Source: JBDSYA01 sp039925865 (lineage in GTDB: Bacteria; Bacteroidota; Ignavibacteria; Tepidaquicellales; Tepidaquicellaceae). Taken from it: a DNA stretch of 16,403 nt. Below the pieces are notes generated by a model. It did no database searches. It saw only the letters and a program-made list of their open reading frames with translations, and was not told where the DNA came from. The first letter of the stretch is position 1; every line of letters begins with the position of its first letter. The position numbers and the translations under genes were made by a program. Below are positions 7,340 through 15,431 of the stretch, piece after piece. The stretch lies in contig JBDSYA010000290.1 in NCBI GenBank assembly GCA_039925865.1, positions 1-16,403 of the forward strand, given 5' to 3'.

Positions 7340-8386
7340 TTATTCAAAATCGTGCTCAAAATATTCCGTAGTTCTTTCGAGCCTTTCGCTGTCTATCTTC
7401 TTCTGAGACTGTCCTGCATTGCCGCTAATTTTTTTTTCGAGTCTTTTTTTGAATTCTTCAGCTGCATTGTAACCGTAGTGTTTACATAAATAGTTCAGGG
7501 CAATTACTTCGGCAATTACGGTAATATTTTTTCCCGGGAAAATCGGAAGTTTTATCAATTCCACATCAACTTCCAGAAGATCTATCGTCGAACTGTCAAG
7601 ACCGGTTCTGTCATATGCTTTGTCTTTATCCCAGTCTTCAAGCTCAACAATAACCTCAACTCTTTTCTGATATCTTATAGACCTTATACCGAAAATTGTA
7701 CGGACATCAATAATTCCCAATCCTCTTATCTCCATTATATGTTTTGTAAGAGCAGTACCGGAGCCCATTAAAACACCTTCGCCTTTTTTACTTACTATGA
7801 CAACATCATCAGTAACAAGCCGGTGTCCGCGCTCAACCAGATCTAAAGCTATTTCACTTTTGCCAATTCCTGATTTACCGGTAAACATTAAACCTATCCC
7901 GTAAACGTCAACAAATGATCCGTGAATGGTTATTTGTGTGGCAAACTGATCATCAAGAAAATCACTGATAAAATATGCAAAACGGGTTGTCGGATAAGGA
8001 GTGTGGAAAACTGTTATATCATTCTCTTCAGCAAGGATCATTAATTCTTCAGGAATCTCATTATTATCAGTTACTATGACACACGGTACATTAAAGGAGT
8101 AAAATCTTGCAAGTGTACTTTTTCTGCTTTCGGGAGATAATTGTTTTAAATATTTTATTTCGGTATTTCCAAATACCTGCACTCTGTTGAATGTAAAAAG
8201 ATCAACATAACCCGCCAGAGCAAGTCCCGGTCGGTGAATATCTTTTTCTGAAATTATCTTCTCAGTGCTTATTGCAGAGTAAGTAACCTTTTTAAGTTTA
8301 AATCTTTCTCTGCATTCGTTAAAAAAGAATTTTACGGTTATATGATCTTTCTTCAGTTCCTTGATATTTGTAAACCTATGGGGCAA
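7340..8386 (-). CDS. hprK: HPr kinase/phosphorylase
   Basis: Bifunctional enzyme that phosphorylates and dephosphorylates HPr on its regulatory Ser, linking metabolic state to carbon regulation in the cytosol. 348 aa. The N-terminal domain begins with KKDHITVKFFFNE and contains the RPGLALAGY segment at 52-60. The catalytic domain has IHGSFVD (His155 equivalent to the catalytic His) and a P-loop GKSGIGKS at 170-177. It continues with ERGHRLVTDDVV, the family signature MEIRGLGIIDVRTIFG at 218-233, and the K-loop-like FPGKNITVIAE at 283-293. The charged tail after 315 is longer than in many homologues. The start is TTG at 8386: hpf ends in the same frame only three codons earlier and no ATG is available. 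It lies 9 bp after hpf, so the two form an operon, as is common for these genes. No ptsH or PTS gene is visible. Confidence 0.93.
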   Translation of the reverse strand: MPHRFTNIKELKKDHITVKFFFNECRERFKLKKVTYSAISTEKIISEKDIHRPGLALAGYVDLFTFNRVQVFGNTEIKYLKQLSPESRKSTLARFYSFNVPCVIVTDNNEIPEELMILAEENDITVFHTPYPTTRFAYFISDFLDDQFATQITIHGSFVDVYGIGLMFTGKSGIGKSEIALDLVERGHRLVTDDVVIVSKKGEGVLMGSGTALTKHIMEIRGLGIIDVRTIFGIRSIRYQKRVEVIVELEDWDKDKAYDRTGLDSSTIDLLEVDVELIKLPIFPGKNITVIAEVIALNYLCKHYGYNAAEEFKKRLEKKISGNAGQSQKKIDSERLERTTEYFEHDFE

Positions 8387-8395
8387 TACGAAATT

Positions 8396-8737
8396 TTAAT
8401 TATTTTCTGATTCGATTAAAGTATCAAGTTTATCTATTCTTTTAACTTTGTGCTTATCTTTATATTTTAAAAGCTGCGTCTCAATTTTATTTACTGCCTT
8501 ATCAATTGCCTTGGGAAATTCATCGGAATTTTCTTTTGATGTAATGGTCTTATCACGGAGTTTCATTATTATTTCACAGATTTTAACACTGTTTAAAGCT
8601 TTTTCAAAAGATAATACAACTTCCGCATGAAGTATTTCTTCATTGAACTTTTCTAAACCATCTATTTTCGATTTAATATATTCCTGGAGAGTTTCATGAG
8701 CTTTAAAATGCCGGGCGGTAATGTTAATTTTGATCAT
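8396..8737 (-). CDS. hpf: Ribosome hibernation promoting factor, short form (HPF/RaiA family)
   Basis: Binds the 30S decoding region in slow growth and promotes inactive ribosome formation or protection. 113 aa from an ATG, matching the single-domain short HPF rather than the long form with a C-terminal dimerisation domain. It starts MIKINITARHFKAHETLQEYIKSKIDGLEKF, followed by the AEVVLSFEK strand, KICEIIMKLRDKTI, and the second helix FPKAIDKAVNKIETQLLKYKDKHK at about 74-97, a basic surface expected to bind rRNA. It leads a two-gene unit with hprK. The 219-bp gap before it contains a sigma-70-like promoter candidate (8785-8813). No Shine-Dalgarno sequence is visible. Confidence 0.9.
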   Translation of the reverse strand: MIKINITARHFKAHETLQEYIKSKIDGLEKFNEEILHAEVVLSFEKALNSVKICEIIMKLRDKTITSKENSDEFPKAIDKAVNKIETQLLKYKDKHKVKRIDKLDTLIESENN

Positions 8738-8784
8738 CTAACAAGATTTTATTTAATAAATAAAGTTTGTTTAAGATTTTTGCG

Positions 8785-8813
8785 AATATGGTAAACTATC
8801 CCTTTAATTTCAA
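8785..8813 (-). promoter_or_regulatory. Candidate sigma-70-type promoter for hpf-hprK
   Basis: On the minus strand, TTGAAA (8808-8813) and CATATT (8785-8790) are separated by exactly 17 bp, matching the -35 box at 5/6 and the -10 box at 4/6. It lies about 47 bp before the hpf start. The surrounding DNA is AT-rich, so chance matches are likely. Confidence 0.3.
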
Positions 8814-8956
8814 CTGTAAATTTATGATTATGAAATTATAAATTTTTCTGATGCGAATTTTAATTGTTTAGTAAATTTTTTTACCGTATTAAAATAAATT
8901 TCCAGTATATCACCAACCCAATCAAAAAAAACAAACAAATCAAAACTATCAGCGGG

Positions 8957-10759
8957 TCAGTTTTTATAAAGCTGTCTTGCCGTCGGTACCCACCACTCAT
9001 TCAGCAGCGGAGAATCAGGATAAGCATACCATCGTGCATTTTTAAAACGGTCACTGTAAAGATACCTTACAGGCTCGCTCCATAAAAATGTAACCGGCTG
9101 GTCATCATAAATGATCTGCTGCCACTTATTCAATATCTCTCTTCTCTTAGTGTCATCAAACTCGGTTCTGTTAGCCTCTAATAATTTATCACTCTCGGGA
9201 TTATTATAACTGAAATGATTGCTGCCTTCACCTGTGGCCTGAGATGAGTGAAATATCTGATAAGGATCATCCGGCGTTACTGTAAGCTGCCATCCTGCAA
9301 AGCATGCATCAAAATTGTGTTTCTTTACTTTATCCAAAAATACAGACCATTCATATTCCTGCATGCTTGCATCAATACCTATCTGCTTCAGTTGTTCTAT
9401 CAGTATCAGAATAACTTTTTTTCTTTTTGGATTAGTGTTGTTTGTAAATGTAAATTTAAAATCCATTTTTTTACCGTCTATAATTTTATCCCGAACTCCG
9501 TTGCCGTCAGTATCTTTCCATCCTGCTTCATCAAGAAGCTGCTTTGCTTTATCTATATTAAATTCAATTGGAGGAAGAGACGTGTTAAGGAATTTACTTT
9601 TAAGAAAAAAATGTGACTGTATTGGTGTACCCATTCCGTAAACGATCTTATCAATTATAGAATTTCTGTCGATGGCATAGCTCAATGCCCACCTTACTTT
9701 TTTATCGGAAAAGATCGGATGATTATTATTCCATGAGATATAATTATATGAAGGCTCAGTCACAAGCGCTTTTTTCAAATTGAACTGTTCAGGATTTTTT
9801 ACATTCTCAACAAAATCTGTCGGCTGGTAAACTTCCATATAATCTATCTCTTTATTCTTAGCGGCAACAACAGCTGCATTCTGATCCTGAATTGTCTTAA
9901 AAATTATTTTATTAGGAAAGTTAGGGTTTTCACTTTTGTTCCAGTAAATTTCATTCTTTTTCAATGTCAGTGACTGACCTGTGATCCATTTATCTAAAAC
10001 ATAGGGACCGCTTCCAATAACAAATTTCGGATCACGTGAAACCTCTTCGGAATTCAAAAAATCAGCATACTTCTGCATATCAGGATATTTCTTCGGATCA
10101 AAAGTTTTCTGAGCTTCTTCAAGATCGCTCCATGAAAATTTATCTGTTGCATTATTTTTGTCAAGTATATGTTTTGGTATAATTTCCATGTCGCCGATTG
10201 AATAGATTGCACGGAAGTAAGGTTTTGACATCTTAAATTGTACCTTAAATTTATTACCATCAACTAATTCAACGCTACTCACATCAACAAAATAATTTCT
10301 CAGTGCCTGGGCATCAGTGAAAGGATTTTTGATTGCTTTGACTGTAAAAATAATATCTTCACCGGTGAGTGGCTTGCCGTCTGAGAAAGTAACATTTTCT
10401 TTAAGATCAAATGTATAAGTCAAATGATCATCACTTATTACAGGCATTGCTTTAGCAATAAGAGGCTTAAGTTCGTAAGTTGCCCTGTCTATCTCAAGAA
10501 GATTTTCAAAGATGTAAAAATAAATTCCCGTAGCCGTTGCATCATTCGTAACGATTGGGTTTAACTTTTCTGCATCTGAAAGTTCAGTCTTTATTATCCA
10601 GTCTCCGTTTTCGGCATTTGTAAGTTCGGGTGGACTAAGCTGTGTAAGAGGAAAAGTTGAGGTATTTACCGATTGTACACTTTCCTTTTGATTTCTTCCG
10701 CATGAAAAGAGAAATAAGGAAACAAATAAAGCGGATATTAAAAAATGGTATTTTTTCAT
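8957..10759 (-). CDS. Oligopeptide-type ABC solute-binding lipoprotein (SBP family 5), copy 2
   Basis: Paralogue of the binding protein at 5453-7264. 600 aa from an ATG, with a lipoprotein signal peptide ending in the lipobox LFSC (Cys20) followed by GRN, as in copy 1 (CGRK). The mature body aligns with copy 1 essentially without gaps; long stretches are the same, for example the segments around FSDGKPLTGEDIIFT, PFTDAQALRNYF and KTIQDQNAA. The signal peptide, linker and several internal pocket-like segments differ. It carries the same acidic loop (DTDGNGVRDK) and the same NEWW motif near the end. It has no permease gene directly after it; hpf-hprK intervene. It presumably shares the OppB/OppC-like permeases downstream or works with another set. 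It is transcribed away from the DUF2085 operon across a 122-bp gap. The stop is TGA and no clear terminator follows. Confidence 0.88.
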   Translation of the reverse strand: MKKYHFLISALFVSLFLFSCGRNQKESVQSVNTSTFPLTQLSPPELTNAENGDWIIKTELSDAEKLNPIVTNDATATGIYFYIFENLLEIDRATYELKPLIAKAMPVISDDHLTYTFDLKENVTFSDGKPLTGEDIIFTVKAIKNPFTDAQALRNYFVDVSSVELVDGNKFKVQFKMSKPYFRAIYSIGDMEIIPKHILDKNNATDKFSWSDLEEAQKTFDPKKYPDMQKYADFLNSEEVSRDPKFVIGSGPYVLDKWITGQSLTLKKNEIYWNKSENPNFPNKIIFKTIQDQNAAVVAAKNKEIDYMEVYQPTDFVENVKNPEQFNLKKALVTEPSYNYISWNNNHPIFSDKKVRWALSYAIDRNSIIDKIVYGMGTPIQSHFFLKSKFLNTSLPPIEFNIDKAKQLLDEAGWKDTDGNGVRDKIIDGKKMDFKFTFTNNTNPKRKKVILILIEQLKQIGIDASMQEYEWSVFLDKVKKHNFDACFAGWQLTVTPDDPYQIFHSSQATGEGSNHFSYNNPESDKLLEANRTEFDDTKRREILNKWQQIIYDDQPVTFLWSEPVRYLYSDRFKNARWYAYPDSPLLNEWWVPTARQLYKN

Positions 10760-10881
10760 TTTGCTTTCAATTTAAATTCAAAGTAAAAATTACTTGCCGA
10801 CTTAATATTTACTGACTTTTGATGTGTTAAAATATTAAATATTCTAATTGATTTATTCAAGTTAATGTAATATTTTGATTT
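10760..10881. promoter_or_regulatory. Divergent intergenic region between SBP2 and the DUF2085 operon
   Basis: A very AT-rich 122-bp gap between divergently transcribed genes must hold promoters for both sides. For SBP2 the best match is TTGAAT (10855-10860) with TAATAT (10832-10837) on the minus strand, 17-bp spacing, 72 bp before the start. I found no convincing promoter pair for the plus-strand side and no operator-like palindrome. Confidence 0.35.
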
Positions 10882-11415
10882 ATGAAAAACTTTCGGAATA
10901 GATCTGCTGATGTTCGCAATATTCCCGGAAAAGTTTATTTTTCAATTATAACGATCAGTCTGCTTTGGCTGATACTAATATTTTTAGCACCTTTGTTCGC
11001 TTCATCAGGCAGCTCCTTGGAAAAGATCTCATCTTACATTTATTTATTTTTCTCAAAGGTCTGTCATCAAAATGAAGACAGAACATTTCATATATTCGGA
11101 CATATGCTTGGTGTATGTTCAAGGTGCATTTGGATATATGCAGGCTTTTTCATTGGCACTGCCGTATATCCTTTTAAAAAAAGATTGTATAACACTGAAA
11201 TACCTTCTTTGATATATTTATTCGCAGCAGTAATATTTTTATTGCTTGATGTAATGCTTGATGTCTTTGGGCTTTTCTCTAATACGTTTTATTCAAGGTC
11301 TGTAACCGGTTTCCTGATAGGAGCAGTACTTCCATTCTATATTATCCCTGGTTTCGTCAAATTTTTTGATGAAGTACATACATTTTTAAGAAATAAATTA
11401 AGTTATAAGGATTAA
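10882..11415 (+). CDS. DUF2085 family membrane protein
   Basis: Small integral membrane protein of unknown function, 177 aa from an ATG. TM segments are near 18-40, 75-97, 107-133 and 138-160. The DUF2085 fingerprint is clear: CHQNEDRTF at 61-69, then GHMLGVCSRC at 73-82 leading into YAGFFIG, and SRSVTGFLIG at 138-147. The family pattern as I know it is CHQ..RSF, VC.RC.G.Y.G and R..TG...G. The paired cysteines and His at a membrane edge suggest metal or redox chemistry, but no role is established. It is the first of three genes: the stop TAA is immediately followed by the next ATG. Confidence 0.8.
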   Translation: MKNFRNRSADVRNIPGKVYFSIITISLLWLILIFLAPLFASSGSSLEKISSYIYLFFSKVCHQNEDRTFHIFGHMLGVCSRCIWIYAGFFIGTAVYPFKKRLYNTEIPSLIYLFAAVIFLLLDVMLDVFGLFSNTFYSRSVTGFLIGAVLPFYIIPGFVKFFDEVHTFLRNKLSYKD

Positions 11416-11922
11416 ATGAATACACCAAATAAGATCCTGCCAATTATTATTGGAACAATGGTTATGACTATGATATCTGCAATCCCGATATTGAATCTGA
11501 TAAATGTATTTTGCTGTGCCGGAATAATTGCAGGTGGATTTGCTGGAGTTTATTCTTATTGGAAACAGCTTCAAAATTCCGGAGTTCTTCTTACTTCAAA
11601 AGACGGAGGAATGATTGGAATTCTTTGCGGAATTCTTTCAGCAATATTTGTAACGGGCTTCGGCGTTTTGATTAGTCTATTCTCGGATATAAATCCTATG
11701 CTTGATCTCATGAAGGGATTTGATGAAATGGGAATTCAAATGCCTGATCAAATGATTCAGTATATGGATAAATTTTCAGAAGAATTTAATCAGCATGGCT
11801 TTTCTCCTTCAATTACAATTTTTTCCTTTATATTTAATCTGATCTTATATCCTGCCTTCGGATCAATCGGAGCTTTGTTAGGAGTTTCTCTCCTGAATAA
11901 AAAAAATAATCAGACTGTTTGA
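11416..11922 (+). CDS. Unrecognised small membrane protein between DUF2085 and DUF2752
   Basis: I do not recognise a named family with confidence. 168 aa from an ATG that abuts the preceding stop. Four hydrophobic segments are visible (about 7-25, 28-48, 64-90, 132-160). The first two are joined by the conserved-looking IPILNLINVFCCAGIIAGG, in which a Cys pair (33-34) precedes a glycine-rich helix. A Met-rich amphipathic stretch (95-125) lies between TM3 and TM4, and the last helix is glycine-rich (FGSIGALLG). It resembles the small 'CC...GG' membrane proteins often annotated hypothetical or DUF4199-like; that label is a guess. The stop overlaps the next gene's TTG start (TTGA), so translation is coupled. 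Confidence 0.7.
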   Translation: MNTPNKILPIIIGTMVMTMISAIPILNLINVFCCAGIIAGGFAGVYSYWKQLQNSGVLLTSKDGGMIGILCGILSAIFVTGFGVLISLFSDINPMLDLMKGFDEMGIQMPDQMIQYMDKFSEEFNQHGFSPSITIFSFIFNLILYPAFGSIGALLGVSLLNKKNNQTV

Positions 11923-12359
11923 AATTCATTTCGATTTTAAAAACCACTCATGCAGAATCATCCAAAATCAGATTAATTCTGTTTGCCACTTTAGCTTTCG
12001 GAATTTTAACGATCTTTTTTTATCCGCTTGACTTGCTGGCACATTTTTTTCCGGGACTTTTCAGAGAGGATAGCTCCTGCATTCTTCTAAACGCAACAGG
12101 ACTCCCATGCCCATTCTGCGGAATGTCGCGGGCATCATCCGAATTCATTAAAATGAATTTTGCGGGGAGTTTATATTATAATCCGTCATCTGTAATCTTC
12201 TTTACATTTACAGGTTTTTTTGGATTGACTATTTTTATATTAAGCCTATGTAATTTAAAGATGGTGTTTAATTTTAACCGTAAAACTTTATTAATATTTA
12301 TTGTGATTTTATTTTCAATGTGGATAATGAATATTTTTTACGGACATCATTCACGCTGA
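11919..12359 (+). CDS. DUF2752 family membrane protein
   Basis: 146-aa membrane protein of unknown function. The DUF2752 core is CILLNATGLPCPFCGMSRAS at 54-73, matching the usual C-P-x-C-G-M-[ST]-R-A pattern, followed by a short hydrophilic turn and NPSS at 88-91. TM segments are near 17-36, 91-112 and 122-141. Cys54, Cys64 and Cys67 may form a metal or redox site; that is inference. The start is TTG at 11919, overlapping the upstream TGA in the string TTGA; no in-frame ATG exists before the motif, so this start is the only reasonable one. Last gene of a three-gene operon. Confidence 0.82.
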   Translation: MKFISILKTTHAESSKIRLILFATLAFGILTIFFYPLDLLAHFFPGLFREDSSCILLNATGLPCPFCGMSRASSEFIKMNFAGSLYYNPSSVIFFTFTGFFGLTIFILSLCNLKMVFNFNRKTLLIFIVILFSMWIMNIFYGHHSR

Positions 12360-12398
12360 TATAATTGATTAAATTTTTAACTGCTAAACACAATTGCT

Positions 12399-13481
12399 AT
12401 GTTTGAATACTCGGGTTCTATACACATGCATTCAAAATTTTCTGATGGATCAGGCACTGTTGAGGAAATTGCCAGATATGCCTGCGAGTCTAACCTTGAT
12501 TTCATAATTCTCACAGATCATAATACTTTAAAAGCAAAAGATAAGGGTTATGAAAAGTGGTATAAAAAAATGATGTTGATAGTCGGCTATGAGGTGAATG
12601 ACATAAAAAACCAAAATCATTATCTTGTTTTTGGAACAGACAAACTAGTTGGAAATTATGAAAAACTTTCTGACGGTGATCTTGGTAACAGGTTAACCGC
12701 CAATGAATATGTCAAAGAAATAAAAAAAAAAGGCGGCATAGGTTTTCTTGCTCATCCGCACGAGGTCAGAAATCATTTAAAAGAATTGCCAGCTTATCCC
12801 TGGACAGCATGGGAATGTGAAGACTTTACCGGCATGGAGATCTGGAATCATATGAGTGAATGGGCTGAAGGTTTGAATGAATCTAATAAACTTCACAGAT
12901 TTCTGCATCCTTTGAAATCTATCATCGCTCCTACAAAAACAACTTTGGAAAAGTGGGATGACCTCAACAGGAAAAGAAAGGTGGTCGCAATAGGAGGGAT
13001 CGATGCTCATGCTCATAAGCATACTATAATGGGTTTTGAATTTGAAATTTTTGGATATAAAGTTTTATTCAAATCCATCAGAACACATGTCTTTGTCGAA
13101 AATGAAATCAAGAAAGGTGACCCGGTAAATTTTGAAAATGATAAATCACAAATAATAGATGCTTTGGGAAGAGGAAGAAGTTTTGTTGTCAATAATTATT
13201 TAGGAAATGCAACCGGATTCAGATTTTATGCCGAATACAAAGGTGAACATTTTACAATGGGGGACGGGATAAATTATGATTCTGCAAAAAATAAAAAAAT
13301 TATTTTAACATGTCTGCTTCCGTTTCCGGCTAAACTAAGATTAATTCACGACGGAAAGTGCATCTATCAAAAGAAATGCCTCGACTATATTTGTGATATT
13401 GATAAAAAGGGCTCTTACAGAGTTGAAGCATGGAAGGATGATAAGGGCTGGATCTTTTCAAATCATATCAGAGTATTATAA
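12399..13481 (+). CDS. PHP-domain metallohydrolase, CehA/McbA-like
   Basis: Predicted metal-dependent phosphoesterase or hydrolase, 360 aa from an ATG. The PHP metal ligands are all visible: HMH at 9-11, Asp16, TDH at 39-41, Glu65 (GYEVN), His74, AHPHE at 118-122, and GIDAHAH at 200-206. After the PHP domain (to about 265) comes a C-terminal beta-rich domain ending GSYRVEAWKDDKGWIFSNHI. It resembles the Ig-like end of CehA/McbA proteins, where WIFSNPI is usual. There is no signal peptide, so it is probably cytosolic. Substrate is unknown: family members act on phosphate esters or on carbamate/aryl esters. It stands 39 bp after the DUF2752 gene and 73 bp before the LLM oxidoreductase, with no terminator seen between. 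Confidence 0.85.
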   Translation: MFEYSGSIHMHSKFSDGSGTVEEIARYACESNLDFIILTDHNTLKAKDKGYEKWYKKMMLIVGYEVNDIKNQNHYLVFGTDKLVGNYEKLSDGDLGNRLTANEYVKEIKKKGGIGFLAHPHEVRNHLKELPAYPWTAWECEDFTGMEIWNHMSEWAEGLNESNKLHRFLHPLKSIIAPTKTTLEKWDDLNRKRKVVAIGGIDAHAHKHTIMGFEFEIFGYKVLFKSIRTHVFVENEIKKGDPVNFENDKSQIIDALGRGRSFVVNNYLGNATGFRFYAEYKGEHFTMGDGINYDSAKNKKIILTCLLPFPAKLRLIHDGKCIYQKKCLDYICDIDKKGSYRVEAWKDDKGWIFSNHIRVL

Positions 13482-13554
13482 ATAATAAAAAATTTTCTCG
13501 GACAATATTTATCTGCAAATTGAATTTAACCTATCTTCAATTATTTAATTAGTA

Positions 13555-14538
13555 ATGATCAAACTGAATATACTGGATCAGTCTCCTGTTATCGAAGGCT
13601 GCTCAGCTGCTGAGGCAATAAAGCAAACTATTGAACTTGCCGGGCTTGCCGATGAGATTGGCTATCACAGATATTGGGTCGCCGAACATCACAGCTCTAA
13701 ATCGTTTGCTTCCGCAAGTCCGGAAATTCTAATTTCAGCAATTGCTTCAGAAACTAAGAAAATAAGAGTCGGCTCGGGAGGAGTTTTATTAAGCCATTAC
13801 AGTCCGTTTAAAATTGCAGAACAATTCAATATGCTGCAGTCTGTTTATCCCGGAAGAATTGATCTGGGTATTGGAAGGGCACCCGGAGGCGATATGGAAA
13901 TTATTAAAGCTATGAGAACCTCAAAGGAAGATTCATTTCTTAAAACGGATGAGCTCATAAAATATCTTATAGATTCCTCTCAAAATAAAAATAATAATAT
14001 TATTGCTGTTCCCACCGGATTAAATATGCCCGAAGTATGGATATTGGGAACCAGTCCGGACAGCGCACTGTATGCCGCCGGAAGAGGGCTTCCGTATTGT
14101 TTCGGCAGTTTTATAAATGACGAGCATATGCTGAACTGTTTTCAAATTTACTATCAGAATTTCAAGCCTTCCGTTTACCTAAAACAGCCATATCTTAACC
14201 TTGCATTATTTTCGATTTGCGGAGATACAGAAGCAGATGCTCACAGAATTGCCAGGTGCACCGAATACTGGTTGTCACAGACTTTTTTGAAAGGGAAAAA
14301 TATCCCGTTCCCGAAAGAAGAAACTTCACAAGCTTATAATTTTACTCCGGAAGAAAAAATGCTGATTGAATACAGGAGAAGATCAGCCGTCATTGGGGAT
14401 GCAAAAACCGTTTCTGAAAAGTTAAAAGAAATCGTAAAGAAATATGCGGTGCATGAACTTACGATCGTAACAATTACTTCAAACTTTGAAGACAGAAAAA
14501 ATTCTTACAGGCTGCTTGCGGAAAATATGAATTCGTAA
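13555..14538 (+). CDS. LLM class flavin-dependent oxidoreductase (luciferase-like)
   Basis: Cytosolic flavin-dependent monooxygenase-like protein with a bacterial-luciferase TIM barrel, 327 aa from an ATG. Motifs of the YhbW/MsnO8-type subgroup are strong: LNILDQSPVIEG at 4-15, GYHRYWVAEHH at 36-46, ASPEILI at 54-60, RVGSGGVLLSHYSP at 71-84 and GRIDLGIGRAPGG at 100-112. Length is normal for the group. Substrate is unknown for nearly all members, so no reaction is assigned. It lies between the PHP protein and the dioxygenase-like lipoprotein. The 191-bp AT-rich gap that follows has no clear hairpin, but contains a TATAAT. Confidence 0.9.
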   Translation: MIKLNILDQSPVIEGCSAAEAIKQTIELAGLADEIGYHRYWVAEHHSSKSFASASPEILISAIASETKKIRVGSGGVLLSHYSPFKIAEQFNMLQSVYPGRIDLGIGRAPGGDMEIIKAMRTSKEDSFLKTDELIKYLIDSSQNKNNNIIAVPTGLNMPEVWILGTSPDSALYAAGRGLPYCFGSFINDEHMLNCFQIYYQNFKPSVYLKQPYLNLALFSICGDTEADAHRIARCTEYWLSQTFLKGKNIPFPKEETSQAYNFTPEEKMLIEYRRRSAVIGDAKTVSEKLKEIVKKYAVHELTIVTITSNFEDRKNSYRLLAENMNS

Positions 14539-14729
14539 TTGTTAAATCATCAGACAAAATTGCTTATTTATTGAAAGGCTTTATAATTCATAAGACAAAT
14601 TTTTGTAAATCTAACATTTTACTGACAATATACTCTGATAGTTTTTTTTGTAATGAATCAATTTAATTTTGGTTTTCGTATTTAGTTAACATTCATTAAT
14701 CTTAATTAACCTACAATTATGCAAATATT

Positions 14730-15398
14730 ATGAAAACTATCAAACTAAATCTTTTAATAACACTTGTCATTTTTTGTTTAGTAATCACATCTATCTATTG
14801 CGGACAAACCAATTCGCAAAAGCAAATTGAAACCTCATCTAATAATAGTAATATATCAGATAATGATACATGTGTTGGTCCCGATGCAAATATTAATTGC
14901 TGTTTTCAGTATATGCCGGATACTTTGAATCACATCATTGATATTGCTGAAGAAACAGAGCCGGGTGAAAAAATTATTATTAAAGGGACAATTTTTAAGG
15001 AAGACGGTCTGACCCCATATCCGAATATCCTGATTTACAGTTATCATACAGATAATTCGGGTTACTATTCTAAAAAGGGAAACGAAAAAGGAATTCGTAA
15101 GTGGCACGGCTATCTTTACGGCTGGGCAAAAACGGATCAGAATGGAAAATATGAATTACATTCTATCAGACCCGGCAAATATCCCGCCGGCGGGGCTCCT
15201 GCTCACATTCACTCTGCGATTAAAGAACCGGGAATTGATGAACCGTACTATATAAATGATTTTGTATTCAAAGACGATAATCTTGTAAATGAATATTACC
15301 TGTCGTCACTGCGTTTAAAAGGAGGGCAGGGAGTTGTCGATTTAAAAAGAGATCAAAACGAAATCCTGACAGGAGTGCGGGATATAATTTTAAAATAA
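14730..15398 (+). CDS. Putative lipoprotein with intradiol ring-cleavage dioxygenase fold
   Basis: 222 aa from an ATG. The N-terminus is hydrophobic (8-23) and ends SIYCG, a non-canonical lipobox (Tyr at -1), so lipid attachment at Cys24 is plausible but not certain. A Ser/Asn linker and a Cys-rich patch (C48, C57, C58) follow, then a beta-sandwich region (from about 80) typical of protocatechuate/catechol 1,2-dioxygenases: ITIFKEDGLTPYPN-type start, YSYHTDNSGYYS at 103-114, GWAKTDQNGKYEL at 131-143, RPGKYP at 147-152 and PAHIH at 157-161. Tyr151, His159 and His161 fit three of the four iron ligands. The first Tyr ligand is not obvious; Tyr112/Tyr113 or Tyr128/Tyr130 are candidates. Catalysis on an aromatic diol is therefore uncertain. 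The thioesterase gene follows closely. Confidence 0.8.
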   Translation: MKTIKLNLLITLVIFCLVITSIYCGQTNSQKQIETSSNNSNISDNDTCVGPDANINCCFQYMPDTLNHIIDIAEETEPGEKIIIKGTIFKEDGLTPYPNILIYSYHTDNSGYYSKKGNEKGIRKWHGYLYGWAKTDQNGKYELHSIRPGKYPAGGAPAHIHSAIKEPGIDEPYYINDFVFKDDNLVNEYYLSSLRLKGGQGVVDLKRDQNEILTGVRDIILK

Positions 15399-15431
15399 AA
15401 TTTATTGCACGTCAATTATACAAAATATAAG

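Noticed and set aside
8871..8886. AT-only small hairpin (GTAAA...TTTAC) after SBP2 considered as a terminator
   Set aside because: The stem is short and AT-only, with no proper T-run on the minus strand; too weak to call.
9248..9641. Long open frames on the plus strand opposite SBP2
   Set aside because: They are antisense to a well-conserved binding protein, have low-complexity compositions and no recognisable domain; they follow from codon bias of the real gene.
12777..13022. Open frame on the minus strand opposite the PHP gene
   Set aside because: It lies wholly inside the PHP coding region, which carries complete metal-ligand motifs on the other strand.
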